Source: DATFQI01 sp963831105 (GTDB taxonomy: Bacteria > Actinomycetota > Thermoleophilia > Solirubrobacterales > Solirubrobacteraceae). From it: a stretch of 64,000 bases of DNA. The notes below the pieces were generated by a model, which worked only from the letters and a program-made list of their open reading frames with translations, searched no databases and was not told where the DNA came from. Positions 1 through 8,720 of the stretch are shown here, piece after piece (the first letter of the stretch is position 1; every line of letters begins with the position of its first letter). The stretch spans positions 62,001-126,000 of the forward strand of contig CAWHOS010000004.1 in assembly GCA_963831105.1 (NCBI GenBank), given 5' to 3'. Position numbers and translations under genes: made by a program.

Positions 1-288
1 GCGCGCCCGCTTTTCCGCGAACCCGCGGCGCTGGTAGTCGACGAGCTTGCGGTGCGCGATCGTGAGCAACCACGCGCCTGCAGGCGCCGCGCCCGGCCGG
101 AACCGTCGCCGCGCGACGATCGCCGCCGCGAACGTCTCGGCCGTCAGATCGGCCGCCGCCTCCGCATCGCCGGTCCGCCGCATCATGTACCCCAGAACCT
201 CCCGCACGTGTCGCTGGTAAAAGCACCCGAAGTGCTCCGGCTCACCGCTCGCCAGCAGATCCTCATCGGTGAGCTGATCGCCGATCAC
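1..288 (-). CDS. ECF-type RNA polymerase sigma factor, region 2 (partial, runs off left edge)
   Basis: The first 96 codons of an extracytoplasmic-function sigma factor; the rest lies beyond position 1. Sigma region 2 is visible: an FxxxYxRH stretch, then GDAEAAADLTAETF (the DxxAETF core used in core-polymerase binding) and WLLTIAHRKLVDYQRR (region 2.3/2.4, -10 melting and recognition). An in-frame TGA lies a few codons upstream of the GTG chosen as start (286-288), so this is close to the true N-terminus. No anti-sigma gene is visible on this side. The family is clear; the target regulon is unknown. Confidence 0.8.
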   Translation of the reverse strand, partial: MIGDQLTDEDLLASGEPEHFGCFYQRHVREVLGYMMRRTGDAEAAADLTAETFAAAIVARRRFRPGAAPAGAWLLTIAHRKLVDYQRRGFAEKRAR

Positions 289-659
289 GTGATGCCGACC
301 ATCTCACGTCCGGAGCCGGAGCCGTCTCGTTCCATCACCCGTTAACTCGAAGCAGGGCGGCGATTTGTAACGACACGAAGACCGGCCGCTGCTGCGTTCG
401 CCTGGATGCGACAGCTCGCAGAGACCTCGCGAACCGTCGGCGAAGCAGCGATCGTTGAGCCGGGCCCGCCTAAGCCGCCAGGGGACGACCGGTACGGCTC
501 CTCGGGACCCGAAGGGCGAGGATCGCGACCCCACACAGAGCAGATGGCCCAGGCGATTGGCGATAGCTGGCCCCACCGAGGCAGCTCAAGGTGGGTGGCG
601 TACGCAGGGGCAGCCACCCGAGGGTCCGATGGTGGCTCGCACCGGACGTCAGGGCGCGG
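289..659. other. Intergenic stretch without a supported gene
   Basis: All reading frames here give arginine/proline-rich, low-complexity translations typical of non-coding GC-rich DNA. The only structure noticed is a 7-bp inverted repeat, GGGTGGC (593-599) with GCCACCC (613-619), without a T-run. It probably carries the promoter of the sigma factor to its left and the 3' flank of the DUF1272 gene to its right. Confidence 0.5.
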
Positions 660-896
660 TCAGCAGTTCTGCGGCGCGTAGACCCGACGGGTCGAAGCAG
701 GGTCACGAGCCAGCGCGGCAGGAGGCCGGATGGGCCGCCGCTCGAACCCGCCGCCGCAGTTGGGGCACACGCCGCCGAGCCGGTTCTCCACGCAGTCGGC
801 GCAGAACGTGCACTCGTAGGTGCAGATCCGCGCGTCCGGGGAGTCCGGAGGCAGGTCGCGGTCGCAGCACTCACACGACGGGCGGAGCTCGAGCAT
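660..896 (-). CDS. DUF1272 domain protein (small cysteine-rich)
   Basis: A 78-residue cysteine-rich protein. The CECCDRDLPPDSPDARIC start, the CTYECTFCADC centre and the later CPNCGGG form paired CxxC-type metal sites, the signature of the DUF1272 family, probably zinc-binding and of unknown function. It starts 10 nt downstream of the alpha/beta hydrolase gene on the same strand, so the two are likely co-transcribed. The last ~15 residues are not family-like and may be an ordinary variable tail. Confidence 0.85.
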   Translation of the reverse strand: MLELRPSCECCDRDLPPDSPDARICTYECTFCADCVENRLGGVCPNCGGGFERRPIRPPAALARDPASTRRVYAPQNC

Positions 897-906
897 GCGG
901 CCGATC

Positions 907-1719
907 CTATGCGGCCGCCCGCATCGCGGCGAACTCGATGAGGTCGGCCGCGAAGCGATCCGGGCGCTCCCAGTGCAGCGCGTGGCCGCCGCCCTCGTAG
1001 ATGCGCAGCTCGGCGCCGGGGATCCAGCCGAGCAGGTCGTCCTGGTCGGTGCGCGGCACGAACGCGTCGCGCTCGCCGTAACAGAGCAGCGCCGGCGCGA
1101 GGATCGTCCCGCGCGGCTCGGGCCGGGCGTCGATCATGCCCTGGAGCGCCGCGCGCCAGACCCGCGCCGGCGGCTTGCAGGTCTCCTCGACGACCATCTC
1201 CATGAAGGCCTCGGGCACCGGGCGGGCCAGCGTGCTGTCCTGCCACTCGCGGGCGTAGGCGGGGTCGATCGGGTCGCCCAGGGCGCGGAACTCCTCGACC
1301 AGCCCGGCGATGCCGGGGTTCTCGTGGAAGGTCGCGAACGCGCCCGCGAGCACCACGCCCAGCACGCGGTCCGGGTATTCCGCCGCGACCCGGCGGGCGG
1401 TCCACGAGCCCATGGAATGACCGGCGACGATCGCGCGCTCGATCCCGAGCGCGTCCATCACCTCGATCACGTCGGCGGCCATCCGCCCGGCGTCGTAGCC
1501 GTCGGCGGGCTTGCCGGCGTCGCCGTGGCCGCGGGCGGTGATCGCGATCGCCCGGATGGAGTGCGGCAGTGCCGCCAACACGGGCTCGTAGGAGCGATGG
1601 GAGTCGGTGATGCCGTGCAGCAGGACGAGCGGGACGCCGTCGGGGTGGCCCTGCTCGGCGTAGGGGATCAGGAGGCCGTCGCCGATCTCGACGGCGGCAG
1701 CGGTGTGCAGTGGTGTCAT
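907..1719 (-). CDS. Alpha/beta hydrolase
   Basis: A complete 270-residue alpha/beta-hydrolase fold protein. The oxyanion loop HGITDS lies near residue 35, the nucleophile elbow GHSMGS near residue 95, and the expected late Asp (YGERDAF) and His (GGGHALH) of the catalytic triad are present. No signal peptide is seen, so it is cytoplasmic. Substrate cannot be read from sequence; lactone/ester hydrolases, haloperoxidase-like and epoxide-hydrolase relatives share this architecture. It is followed after 10 nt by the DUF1272 gene. Confidence 0.85.
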   Translation of the reverse strand: MTPLHTAAAVEIGDGLLIPYAEQGHPDGVPLVLLHGITDSHRSYEPVLAALPHSIRAIAITARGHGDAGKPADGYDAGRMAADVIEVMDALGIERAIVAGHSMGSWTARRVAAEYPDRVLGVVLAGAFATFHENPGIAGLVEEFRALGDPIDPAYAREWQDSTLARPVPEAFMEMVVEETCKPPARVWRAALQGMIDARPEPRGTILAPALLCYGERDAFVPRTDQDDLLGWIPGAELRIYEGGGHALHWERPDRFAADLIEFAAMRAAA

Positions 1720-1768
1720 GCCACCCGGGACGCCGCGCCGGGCGCGGCATTCCCGGGTGTGCGGAGCC

Positions 1769-2134
1769 TCACAGCAGGCCGTCGTCGAGCTGCTCGAGCA
1801 CCAGCGCCCACCAATGGTCTGACACCGTCACGGCGGGAGGGTCGATCGCGGTGAGCTGCGCGCGGAGCCGCCGGGCCTGGGCGTCCGCCTCGCCGTCGGA
1901 CAGCGAGCGGCGGACCTCCCACGCCGCCCGGAGTGCCTCCAGACACTCGCGGAAGTGCGGCTCGCCGGAGTTGACGAAGCGCATGCCGCCCGGGTGGATC
2001 GACACGACGTCGCCACCCGGCCGCACGACGAGGTGGGTCATCTCGTCGTGGCCGAGCACCAGAACACCGGGCGGCGCCTCGAAATCCGGTCCCTCCCCCT
2101 CGCCGACCGGCCAGAAGAAGGGCGCGACGGTCAC
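1769..2134 (-). CDS. SUKH-4/SMI1-like small protein (tentative)
   Basis: 121 residues. The pattern of a beta-rich N-terminal half (GVLVLGHDEMTHLVV), then VSIHPGG, MRFVNSGEPHF and a helix with a conserved Leu/Trp tail recalls the SUKH-4 branch of the SMI1/KNR4 superfamily, which includes polymorphic-toxin immunity proteins. No toxin gene is adjacent. It overlaps the 3' end of the upstream reductase-family gene by 4 nt (ATGA), implying translational coupling. The superfamily call is by eye and weak; a plain hypothetical protein is the fallback. Confidence 0.55.
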   Translation of the reverse strand: MTVAPFFWPVGEGEGPDFEAPPGVLVLGHDEMTHLVVRPGGDVVSIHPGGMRFVNSGEPHFRECLEALRAAWEVRRSLSDGEADAQARRLRAQLTAIDPPAVTVSDHWWALVLEQLDDGLL

Positions 2135-2784
2135 GCGCCGTGCTTGGCGCGGCGTTCGAGCTCGGTCTCGCTGGGCTCGTCGAGCGCGAACGAGCCGCCC
2201 TTGATCTCCGCTCCGGTCCGGTAGGTCGCCATGATCACGCCGGTCGAGGCGGTGTGGGAGGAGACGAGCTCGAGCCCCTCGGGGACCGTGCCGTCGTCGA
2301 ACAGGCGCTTTCCGCTACCGAGCACGAGCGGGAAGATCATCACGCGGAAGACGTCGACGAGCCCGGCCCCGATCAGCGTCTGGAGCAGCGTCGCGCTGCC
2401 GTGGACCTGCAGCTCCGGGCCGTCCTGCTCCTTGAGCGCGCGCACGCCGGCGACGAGGTCGCCCTCGATCAGGTGGGAGTTCTGCCAGTCGAGCTGAGTG
2501 AGCGTGGTCGAGGCGACGTGCTTGGTCGCGCCGTTGAGCTCGTCGGCGCCGTCCTCCTGGCTGTGCGGCCAGTGCGCGGCGAAGATCTCGTAGGTCTTGC
2601 GGCCGAGCACGAGGTCGAACGGCTTGCCCATGAACTCGCCCATGGCCTCGCCCATCTGCTCGTCCCAGTAGCCGAAGGACCAGCCGCCGTGCTCGAAGCC
2701 GCCGCTCGGGTCCTCCTCCGGGCCGCCCGGTGCCTGCATGACCCCGTCGAGGGTGAGAAAGGTGTTGACGATGAGTTCGCGCAT
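2131..2784 (-). CDS. Dihydrofolate reductase family protein (RibD C-terminal type)
   Basis: 217 residues, full length for the RibD C-terminal/YyaP-like DHFR family. The N-terminal MRELIVNTFLTLDGVMQAPG is typical of this group, followed by LGRKTYEIFAAHWP (NADPH-binding segment), LQVHGSATLLQTL and FPLVLGSGKRLF. These proteins are predicted NAD(P)H-dependent reductases of unknown substrate; true DHFR activity is rare. The gene is translationally coupled to the downstream SUKH-like gene. Confidence 0.88.
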   Translation of the reverse strand: MRELIVNTFLTLDGVMQAPGGPEEDPSGGFEHGGWSFGYWDEQMGEAMGEFMGKPFDLVLGRKTYEIFAAHWPHSQEDGADELNGATKHVASTTLTQLDWQNSHLIEGDLVAGVRALKEQDGPELQVHGSATLLQTLIGAGLVDVFRVMIFPLVLGSGKRLFDDGTVPEGLELVSSHTASTGVIMATYRTGAEIKGGSFALDEPSETELERRAKHGA

Positions 2785-2813
2785 GCCAAGGAGACCGGGT
2801 CAGGCGCCGGAAC

Positions 2814-3869
2814 TCATCGCTCCCGACGGAACCCCACCGGAGCCGGCGACGGATCCAGCGGGCTCGACGGCAGCGAGCCATCGGGAACCGCCGCGTTGTA
2901 GCCGCTCGGGGCGGTGTCGTTGGGCCCGTCGGCGTGGAAGAGCGATGCGAGCAGCTGGATCTGGCCGCGCCCGATGCCGACCTCCCCCATCCCGCCGCCG
3001 TAGACGATCAGGCCGCGGCCGGCGACCTCGTCGTAGAGGTCGAGCAGCGTCCGCAGGTCGCCCACCCGGCACGGTTTGATGTTCAGCGCGCGCGGTCGCA
3101 ACGGGACCGCATCGAGGTCGGCGGCGGAGTGGATCGGCGCGTCGTAGGAGATCCGGTCGCCGGCGCCCGCGAGCAGCTCGGCCACCTCGGGGAGGTCGTG
3201 CGCGTCCTCGAGCAGCGCCGCGGGGAACAGCTCCATCGCGCGCTCGTACATGGCGAGCAGCCGCGGGAGCTCGGGCATCTCCATCCCGTAGTGGCCCTTG
3301 AAGTCGAGGATCTCGACGGCGCCCGTCGCGGCCACCTCGGCCATCAGCTCGGGGCTCCACTCAGCCGTGACGTCGAGCTTGAAGCGCAGCTCCGGGTGCG
3401 CGGAGAGCCGCCCCGCGATCGGCTCGAAGGTCGGCGGCTCGCCGAGCCCGAGCGAGTTGACGAACCGCAGCGGGGCGGGCGACCGTTCGAGCGCGGCATG
3501 CAGCGGCAGCCCTGACTGCCTGAGCGCGAGGTCCAGCGCCGCCGACTCGAACGCCCAGTTGCGCCAGCGCCTCGCGGCGTCGTACTCCGGCGCGACCGCC
3601 CACTGGTCCGTCGCCGCGAGGTGGTCGCAGAAGGACTCGAGCGTCCACTCGCCCACGAGGCCGAAATCGGGATCGAGCACGTGCAGCGTGACGTCCTCGT
3701 CCTTGTAGGGCGAGACGTCCTCCCCCAGCCCCTCCGCACCGCCGCCCGACAGCCGCACGAGCGTCGTGACCCGCTCGAATCCGTAGGCGAACGTCGCCGC
3801 CTGCCGCTCGTAGACCGCCGCGTCGATCGTCAGCGGGAGGGCCCGCAACCTGTCCCAGTGAGCACTCAT
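2814..3869 (-). CDS. Enolase-superfamily protein (muconate-lactonizing/OSBS-like barrel)
   Basis: 351 residues. The capping domain is followed by a TIM barrel with the superfamily landmarks: RFKLDV (second beta strand), ILDFKGHY, LLEDAHD, ISYDAPIHS (Asp, Glu and Asp metal ligands) and LNIKPCRVG (acid/base Lys). It could be an o-succinylbenzoate synthase-, epimerase- or sugar-acid-dehydratase-like enzyme, but the substrate cannot be assigned. Its ATG overlaps the stop of glgA (ATGA), so it is the last gene of the glycogen block. An apparent continuous frame from 2814 to 4934 fuses it to glgA only because of a frameshift in glgA. Confidence 0.8.
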   Translation of the reverse strand: MSAHWDRLRALPLTIDAAVYERQAATFAYGFERVTTLVRLSGGGAEGLGEDVSPYKDEDVTLHVLDPDFGLVGEWTLESFCDHLAATDQWAVAPEYDAARRWRNWAFESAALDLALRQSGLPLHAALERSPAPLRFVNSLGLGEPPTFEPIAGRLSAHPELRFKLDVTAEWSPELMAEVAATGAVEILDFKGHYGMEMPELPRLLAMYERAMELFPAALLEDAHDLPEVAELLAGAGDRISYDAPIHSAADLDAVPLRPRALNIKPCRVGDLRTLLDLYDEVAGRGLIVYGGGMGEVGIGRGQIQLLASLFHADGPNDTAPSGYNAAVPDGSLPSSPLDPSPAPVGFRRER

Positions 3870-5047
3870 AGCGACCGGTATAGCGCCGACGTCTGCTCGG
3901 CGATCGCCGGCCAGGCGAACTGCTCGACCGCGCGGGCCCGCCCTGCGCGGCCCATCTCGGCGGCGCGGTCCGGGTCCCGGACGAGCTCGTTGATGCCCGC
4001 CGCCAGCCCGGCCACGAAGCCCTCGCGATCGCGCGGCTCGAGCGAGCCGCGACTCGATGTCCAGCGGGACGAGCAGCCCCGTGACGCCGTCGTCGACGAC
4101 CTCGACGATCCCGCCGACCGCGCTCGCCACGACCGCCGTCTCGCACGCCATCGCCTCGAGGTTGACGATCCCGAGCGGCTCGTAGATCGACGGGCAGGCG
4201 AACACCGTCGCGTGCGAGAGCAGCTGGATGACGTCGGCCTTCGGGAGCATCTCCTCGATCCAGATCACGCCGCCGCGCTCGGCCCGCAGGCGCTCGACGC
4301 CGGAGCGCACCTCCTCGGCGATCTCCGGCGTGTCGGGAGCACCGGCGCACAGCACGATCTGCGCCGCCGGGTCGACCTCCAGAGCCGCCTCGACCAGGTA
4401 CGGGACGCCCTTCTGTCGCGTGATCCGCCCGACGAAGACGACGGACGGCGCGTCCGCCGAGACGCCCCAGCGCTCGAGCACGTCCGTGCCGGGATCGGGC
4501 GAGTACTGCTCGGCGTCGATGCCGTTGTAGATCACGCGCACGCGCTCGGGATCGAGCGCCGGATAGGCCTCCAGCACGTCGCGCCGCATCCCCTCCGAGA
4601 CCGCGATCACCGCGTCGGCGGACTCCAGCGCGACCCGCTCGCACCAGCTCGAGAGCGCGTAGCCGCCGCCGAGCTGCTCGGCCTTCCACGGGCGCAGCGG
4701 CTCGAGCGAGTGCACCGTCGCCACGTGCGGGATGTCGTAGGTCAGCTTCGACAGGTGCCCCGCGAGGTTCGCGTACCAGGTGTGCGAGTGCACCAGCTCG
4801 GCATCCGAGGCGCCCGCCGTCATCGAGAGATCGATCGACATCGCGCGCAGCGCCGACAACTCCGGCTCGTTCCCCGACAGCGCGTCCCACGCCTCGTGGC
4901 CCGACGACGCCGTCGCGATCGGCGCCCCACGCATGGACAGTGAGCTCCTCGAGCCGCGCCAGCTCGCGCGCGAGGTACTCGACGTGCACGCCCGGCGCCG
5001 CCGTAGACGTCGGGCGGGAACTCGCGCGTGAGCAGCGCGACCTTCAC
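3866..5047 (-). CDS. glgA: Glycogen synthase, actinobacterial GlgA type (three frameshifts)
   Basis: Transfers glucose from an ADP- or GDP-glucose donor to a glucan, or makes maltose-1-phosphate if of the GlgM kind. The GTG start at 5047 gives MKVALLTREFPPDVYGGAG, the GT-4/GT-5 donor-site start. The frame then breaks near 4991 and 4901, runs intact through HSHTWYANLAGHLSKL, VIYNGIDAEQYSPDPG, FVGRITRQKG and the C-terminal YEPLGIVNLEAMACETAVVAS, and breaks again near 4042. The repaired end is EQFAWPAIAEQTSALYRSL. Start and stop overlap glgC (GTGA) and the enolase gene (ATGA). The breaks look like sequence errors. Confidence 0.85.
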
Positions 5048-6285
5048 GGCTCCACCACCCCGCCCTTGCCGACGACCGTCACGCCCCCGTCGGAGACCGT
5101 GAACCCGCGCGCGCGGTCCTCCTCGGCGTCCACGCCGATCTGCGCGCCCTCGAGCACGCAGCACGTCCTTGTCGAGGATCGCCCGCCGCACGACCGCCGA
5201 GCGCGCGACGTCGACGCCCGGGAACAGGATCGAGTCGTCGACCTCGGCATAGGAGTGCGCGTGCACGCCCGGCGAGAGCACGGAGCGCCGCACCGTCGCG
5301 CCCGAGATGACCACGCCCGCGCAGACCATCGAGTCGAGCGCGTGGCCCGATCCGGCCCTCCTCCTCGAAGACGAACTTGGCCGGCGGCAGCGGGTCGGGC
5401 CAGGTCAGGATCGGCCACTCGCGGTTGTAGAGGTTGAACACCGGGTGGACCGAGATCAGGTCCATGTGCGCGTCGTAGAACGCGTCGAGCGTCCCGACGT
5501 CGCGCCAGTAGCCGCGGTCGCGCTCGGTCTCCCCCGGCACGCTGTTGCGCGAGAAGTCATAGACGTGCGCGGCGCCGTCCTCGACCAGCATCGGCACGAT
5601 GTTGCCGCCCATGTCGTGGCTGGACGCCGACGCCTTGGCGTCGGCGCGGACCGCCTCGATCAGCGCCTCGGTCGTGAAGATGTAGTTGCCCATCGAGGCG
5701 AAGACCTGATCGGGCGCGTCCGGCCAGCCCGACGGCGTCCTTGGGCTTCTCGCGGAAGGCCTTGATCGTGTGCCCGTCCTGCTCGGCCTCGACGACGCCG
5801 AACTGGTCGGCCTGCTCGATCGGCGCGCGCAGCGCCGCCACGGTCACGGCCGCGCCCGTCTCGATGTGCTGGGCGAGCATCTGGCGCGGGTCCATGCGGT
5901 AGATGTGGTCCGCCCCGAAGACGACGACGTGGTCGGGCTTCTCGTCCTGGATGAGGTTGAGGTTCTGGTAGATCGCGTCGGCGGAGCCCGAGAACCAGTG
6001 CGGCCCGCGGCGCATCTGCGCCGGCACCGGCGTGACGTAGTTGCCCAGCAGCGGCGACAGCCGCCACGTCGTCGCGATGTGGCGGTCCAGCGAGTGGCTC
6101 TTGTACTGCGTGAGCACCGCGATCTGCAGGAACCCCGCGTTGACGAGGTTAGACAGCGCGAAGTCGATCAGCCGGTAGTTGCCGCCGAACGGCACGGCCG
6201 GCTTGGCGCGGTCGGCCGTCAGAGGCGCGAGCCGCTTGCCCTCCCCTCCGGCGAGGACGATCGCGAACACGTTCTCCGACGCCAC
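5044..6285 (-). CDS. glgC: Glucose-1-phosphate adenylyltransferase (three frameshifts)
   Basis: Makes ADP-glucose from glucose-1-phosphate and ATP, the committed step of glycogen synthesis. The N-terminus has the nucleotidyltransferase motif LAGGEGKRLAPLT with RAKPAVPFGG, then WFSGSADAIYQN, VVVFGADHIYRMD and IKAFREKPKD. The frame breaks near 5727, 5353 and 5157; the pieces join into MGNYIFTTEALI, WRDVGTLDAFYDAHMDL and the left-handed beta-helix C-terminus (SVLSPGVHAHSYAEVDDSIL). It lies directly upstream of glgA with a GTGA overlap and 10 nt after the phosphotransferase gene. Confidence 0.9.
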
Positions 6286-6295
6286 GACGCTCCTT

Positions 6296-7344
6296 TCACT
6301 CGAGCCGGCGCGCGGCGCTCAAAGACGCATCCGCGAGCTGTTCGACGATCTTGCCGAACGAGCGGAACTCGTCCGAGGTCTCTCCGTACTGGCCCGCCGA
6401 GTAGCGCGCGAACACACCCTCGAGGATCGCCGCCAGCTTCCAGTAGGCGAGCGCGATGAAGAAGTCCAGCTGCGAGACGTCGCGCCCTGAGCGCGCGGCG
6501 TAGCGCTCGACGATCTCGTCGCGCTTCGGGAAGCCGGGCGCGAGCGTGGGCGCGCGCGTGAGCGGCACGACCTCGTCGGTGTCCTCCGCCCAGTAGACGA
6601 GCAGCTGTCCGAGGTCGGCGAGCGGGTCGCCGAGCGTGCACAGCTCCCAGTCGAGCACCGCCGCGATGTCGCCCTGCGGCGTGAGGATCACGTTGTCCAG
6701 CCGGTAGTCGCCGTGCACGAGCGAGGTCGAGTGCTGCGGGGGCACCCGCTCGGACAGCAGCCGGTGGGTCTCGTCCATCGCCTCGAGCTCGCGCGTCTTG
6801 GAGGCGTCCCACTGGCGCATCCAGCGCTTGAGCTGGCGCTCGGCATAGCCGTCGCGGCGGCCGAGCTCCCCGAGGCCGGCGGCGTCGGGGTCGACCGCGT
6901 GCAGGTCGGCCAGGGTGTCGACGAGCGCCTCGGCGACCTTGCGCCGGCTCCGGCTCCTCGAAGGCGGCCTCGACCTCGTCCTCGTCGCGCAGGACCAGCC
7001 CGTCGACGAGCTCCATCACGTAGAAGTCCGCGCCGGTCACCGACTCGTCGGTCGCACATCGCGACGGGCCGGGGCGTGGGGACGTCGGTGTCGGCCAGGC
7101 CGGTGAGGATGCGGTGCTCGCGGCCCATGTCGTGCGCGGAGCCGAGCCTGTCGCCGAGCGGCGGACGGCGCAGGATCCAGCGACCGCCGTCGCTGTCGGA
7201 GACGCGGTAGGTCAGGTTCGAGCGCCCGCCCGTGATGCGCTCGTAGCTCAACGGCGGCCGCGCCTCGCTGATCGTCTCGCGGAACCACGCCTCGAGCCGC
7301 TCGCGGTCGAGCCCCTCCTCCTTGCTGTTTCCCTCATCCCCCAC
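6296..7344 (-). CDS. Aminoglycoside-phosphotransferase-fold kinase (ACAD10-like; two frameshifts)
   Basis: A kinase-fold protein of the phosphotransferase/ACAD10 N-domain type. Repaired, it shows the N-lobe GGRSNLTYRV, the hinge YVMELVDG, the catalytic loop LVHGDYRLDNVIL (Brenner motif HGDxxxxN) and the metal-binding VLDWELCTLGDP (DxD/E). Breaks are near 7050 and 6944, each repaired by removing one C. The GTG at 7344 is preferred; an in-frame GTG at 7383 would add 13 residues. The small-molecule substrate is unknown; in this fold, hydroxyacyl-CoA, sugar or choline kinases are all possible. Confidence 0.8.
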
Positions 7345-7447
7345 GACCGGCCGGAGCGTACCGGTGGCGGGCCATTCGGGCACGCCTTAGCTTCAGTTGG
7401 TTGACTACGCAAACCCTGCCGAGTGCCTTCCAGGAGTCAGAAGTCGG

Positions 7448-8095
7448 ATGAAGCCGATCACCAATATCGACGACCCCCGCTACGTGAAGGCGTTGAGCCA
7501 TCCACTGCGCGTCCGCATCCTCGCGATGCTCCAGGAGCGGACGGCTAGCCCGTCGGAGCTCTCGCAATGGCTCGGCGCGACGCTCGGGACGACCGCCTAC
7601 CACGTGCGCTCGCTGCATCAGCTCGGCCTGATCGAGCTCGCCGACGAGACGCGGGTGCGCGGCGCGATCGAGCACCACTACCGCGCCGGCCAGCGCCCGA
7701 TGGTGTCCGAGAGCGCCTGGGAGCAGGCGTCGCCGATCGCCAAGCAGGCCGCGCTCGGCTCGGCGCTGCAGACGGTCGACGAGTATGCGCGCAAGTCGGC
7801 GGCCGAGGGCGGATTCGACCGTGCGGAGGCGCACCTCTCGCGCACCGCGATCAAGCTCGACGCCAAGGGCTGGGAGCAGCTCAACAAGGCGTGCCTGAAG
7901 TTCGTCGAGCAGGTCGAGAAGATCGACGCGGCGGCGCGTGAGCGCGCCAAGAAGCAGCCGCACGACGACGAGCCCGGCGACGCCGCGGTGGTGCTGATGG
8001 CCTTCGAGGCCCAGCGCCTCAGCGGGAAGGAGCCCGAGCCGAAGCGAAAGCGGGGCGCCCGGCGCCCGCCGCGCGCGTCCGCGGCGCAATCGTGA
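7448..8095 (+). CDS. ArsR-like winged-helix transcriptional regulator
   Basis: 215 residues. The N-terminal ~90 residues form a winged helix of the ArsR kind: DPRYVKALSHPLRVRILAML, then ASPSELSQWLG, TAYHVRSLHQLGLIEL and a wing around RGAIEHHYR. The C-terminal half is a helical effector or dimerisation part without a metal-binding Cys motif, so it is probably not a metal sensor. The 3' end, rich in Lys/Arg, overlaps the convergent yczE-like gene by 77 nt. A close paralogue lies at 39763-40356. Confidence 0.85.
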   Translation: MKPITNIDDPRYVKALSHPLRVRILAMLQERTASPSELSQWLGATLGTTAYHVRSLHQLGLIELADETRVRGAIEHHYRAGQRPMVSESAWEQASPIAKQAALGSALQTVDEYARKSAAEGGFDRAEAHLSRTAIKLDAKGWEQLNKACLKFVEQVEKIDAAARERAKKQPHDDEPGDAAVVLMAFEAQRLSGKEPEPKRKRGARRPPRASAAQS

Positions 8096-8657
8096 ACGCC
8101 GGCACGAACACGTGCGCGAGCGGGCCGATCGCGAGCGCGTAGACGAGCGTCCCGATCCCGAAGGTGCCGCCGAGCGCGATCCCGGCGGCCAGCACGGTGA
8201 GCTCGATCCCCGTGCGCACGACGCGCAGCGACATCCCGCGCGCCGCCAGGCCGGTCATCAGCCCGTCGCGCGGGCCGGGCCCGAAGCGCGGCGCCGATGT
8301 AGAGGCCGGTGGCGACGCCGTTGAGCAGCACGCCCGAGAGCAGCAGCGTCCAGCGCGGCGGCGGTGTCGTGCGCCGGCTCGAGCACCGCCAGGCACAGCT
8401 CGAGCGTCAGCCCGACGACGACGACGTTGCTGAGCGTGCCCAGCCCGGGCCGCTGACGCAGCGGGATCCACAGCAGCATCACCAGCGCGCCCGCGATGCA
8501 GACCCAGAGGCCCGTGCCGATCCCGGTCTGGCGCGAGAGCCCCTGATGGAGCACGTCCCACGGGTCGTTGCCGAGCTCCGACAGGATGATCAGCGCCGGC
8601 GCTCGCCCCGTAGAGGGCCAGGCCGGCGTAGAGCTGGAGCAGGCGGCGGGCGAGCAT
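8019..8657 (-). CDS. YczE/YyaS/YitT-type membrane protein (three frameshifts)
   Basis: A five-to-six-helix inner-membrane protein of the YczE family. Recognisable segments are MLARRLLQLYAGLALYG, the family motif LGNDPWDVLHQGLS, a Leu/Val-rich helix after it, FGPGPRDGLMTGLA and the final GTFGIGTLVYALAIGPLA. The frame breaks near 8597, 8358 and 8291, each repaired by removing one C. It is divergent from a MocR-type regulator, the arrangement known for YczR/YczE pairs, where the regulator controls the membrane gene. Transport substrate is unknown. Confidence 0.85.
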   Translation of the reverse strand: MLARRLLQLYAGLALYGASAGADHPVGARQRPVGRAPSGALAPDRDRHGPLGLHRGRAGDAAVDPAASAARAGHAQQRRRRRADARAVPGGARAGARHRRRAGRCCSRACCSTASPPASTSAPRFGPGPRDGLMTGLAARGMSLRVVRTGIELTVLAAGIALGGTFGIGTLVYALAIGPLAHVFVPAFTIAPRTRAAGAGRPAFASARAPSR

Positions 8658-8720
8658 GGGTCCATGATGCGTCAATTGGACCTGGACAGATAGAGCCAAT
8701 TCGGTGATCATGGCTCCATG
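8655..8720. promoter_or_regulatory. Divergent yczE-mocR control region with paired palindromes
   Basis: The 60-bp gap between the two start codons carries two near-identical palindromes, CATGGGTCCATG (8655-8666) and CATGGCTCCATG (8709-8720), each covering one start codon, and between them an inverted repeat AATTGG (8674-8679) with CCAATT (8696-8701), 16 bp apart. MocR proteins usually bind repeated sites in such divergent gaps, so these are candidate operator elements; binding is inferred. Confidence 0.5.

Noticed and set aside
593..619. 7-bp inverted repeat as a terminator or RNA gene
   Set aside because: The stem is short with an 11-base loop, no T-run follows, and no neighbouring gene ends there.
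2814..4934. A 706-codon open frame that would fuse a glycosyltransferase to an enolase-type protein
   Set aside because: The last part of the glycosyltransferase continues in another frame to its own stop at 3866, overlapping a proper ATG for the enolase gene. The fusion arises from a one-base error near 4042.
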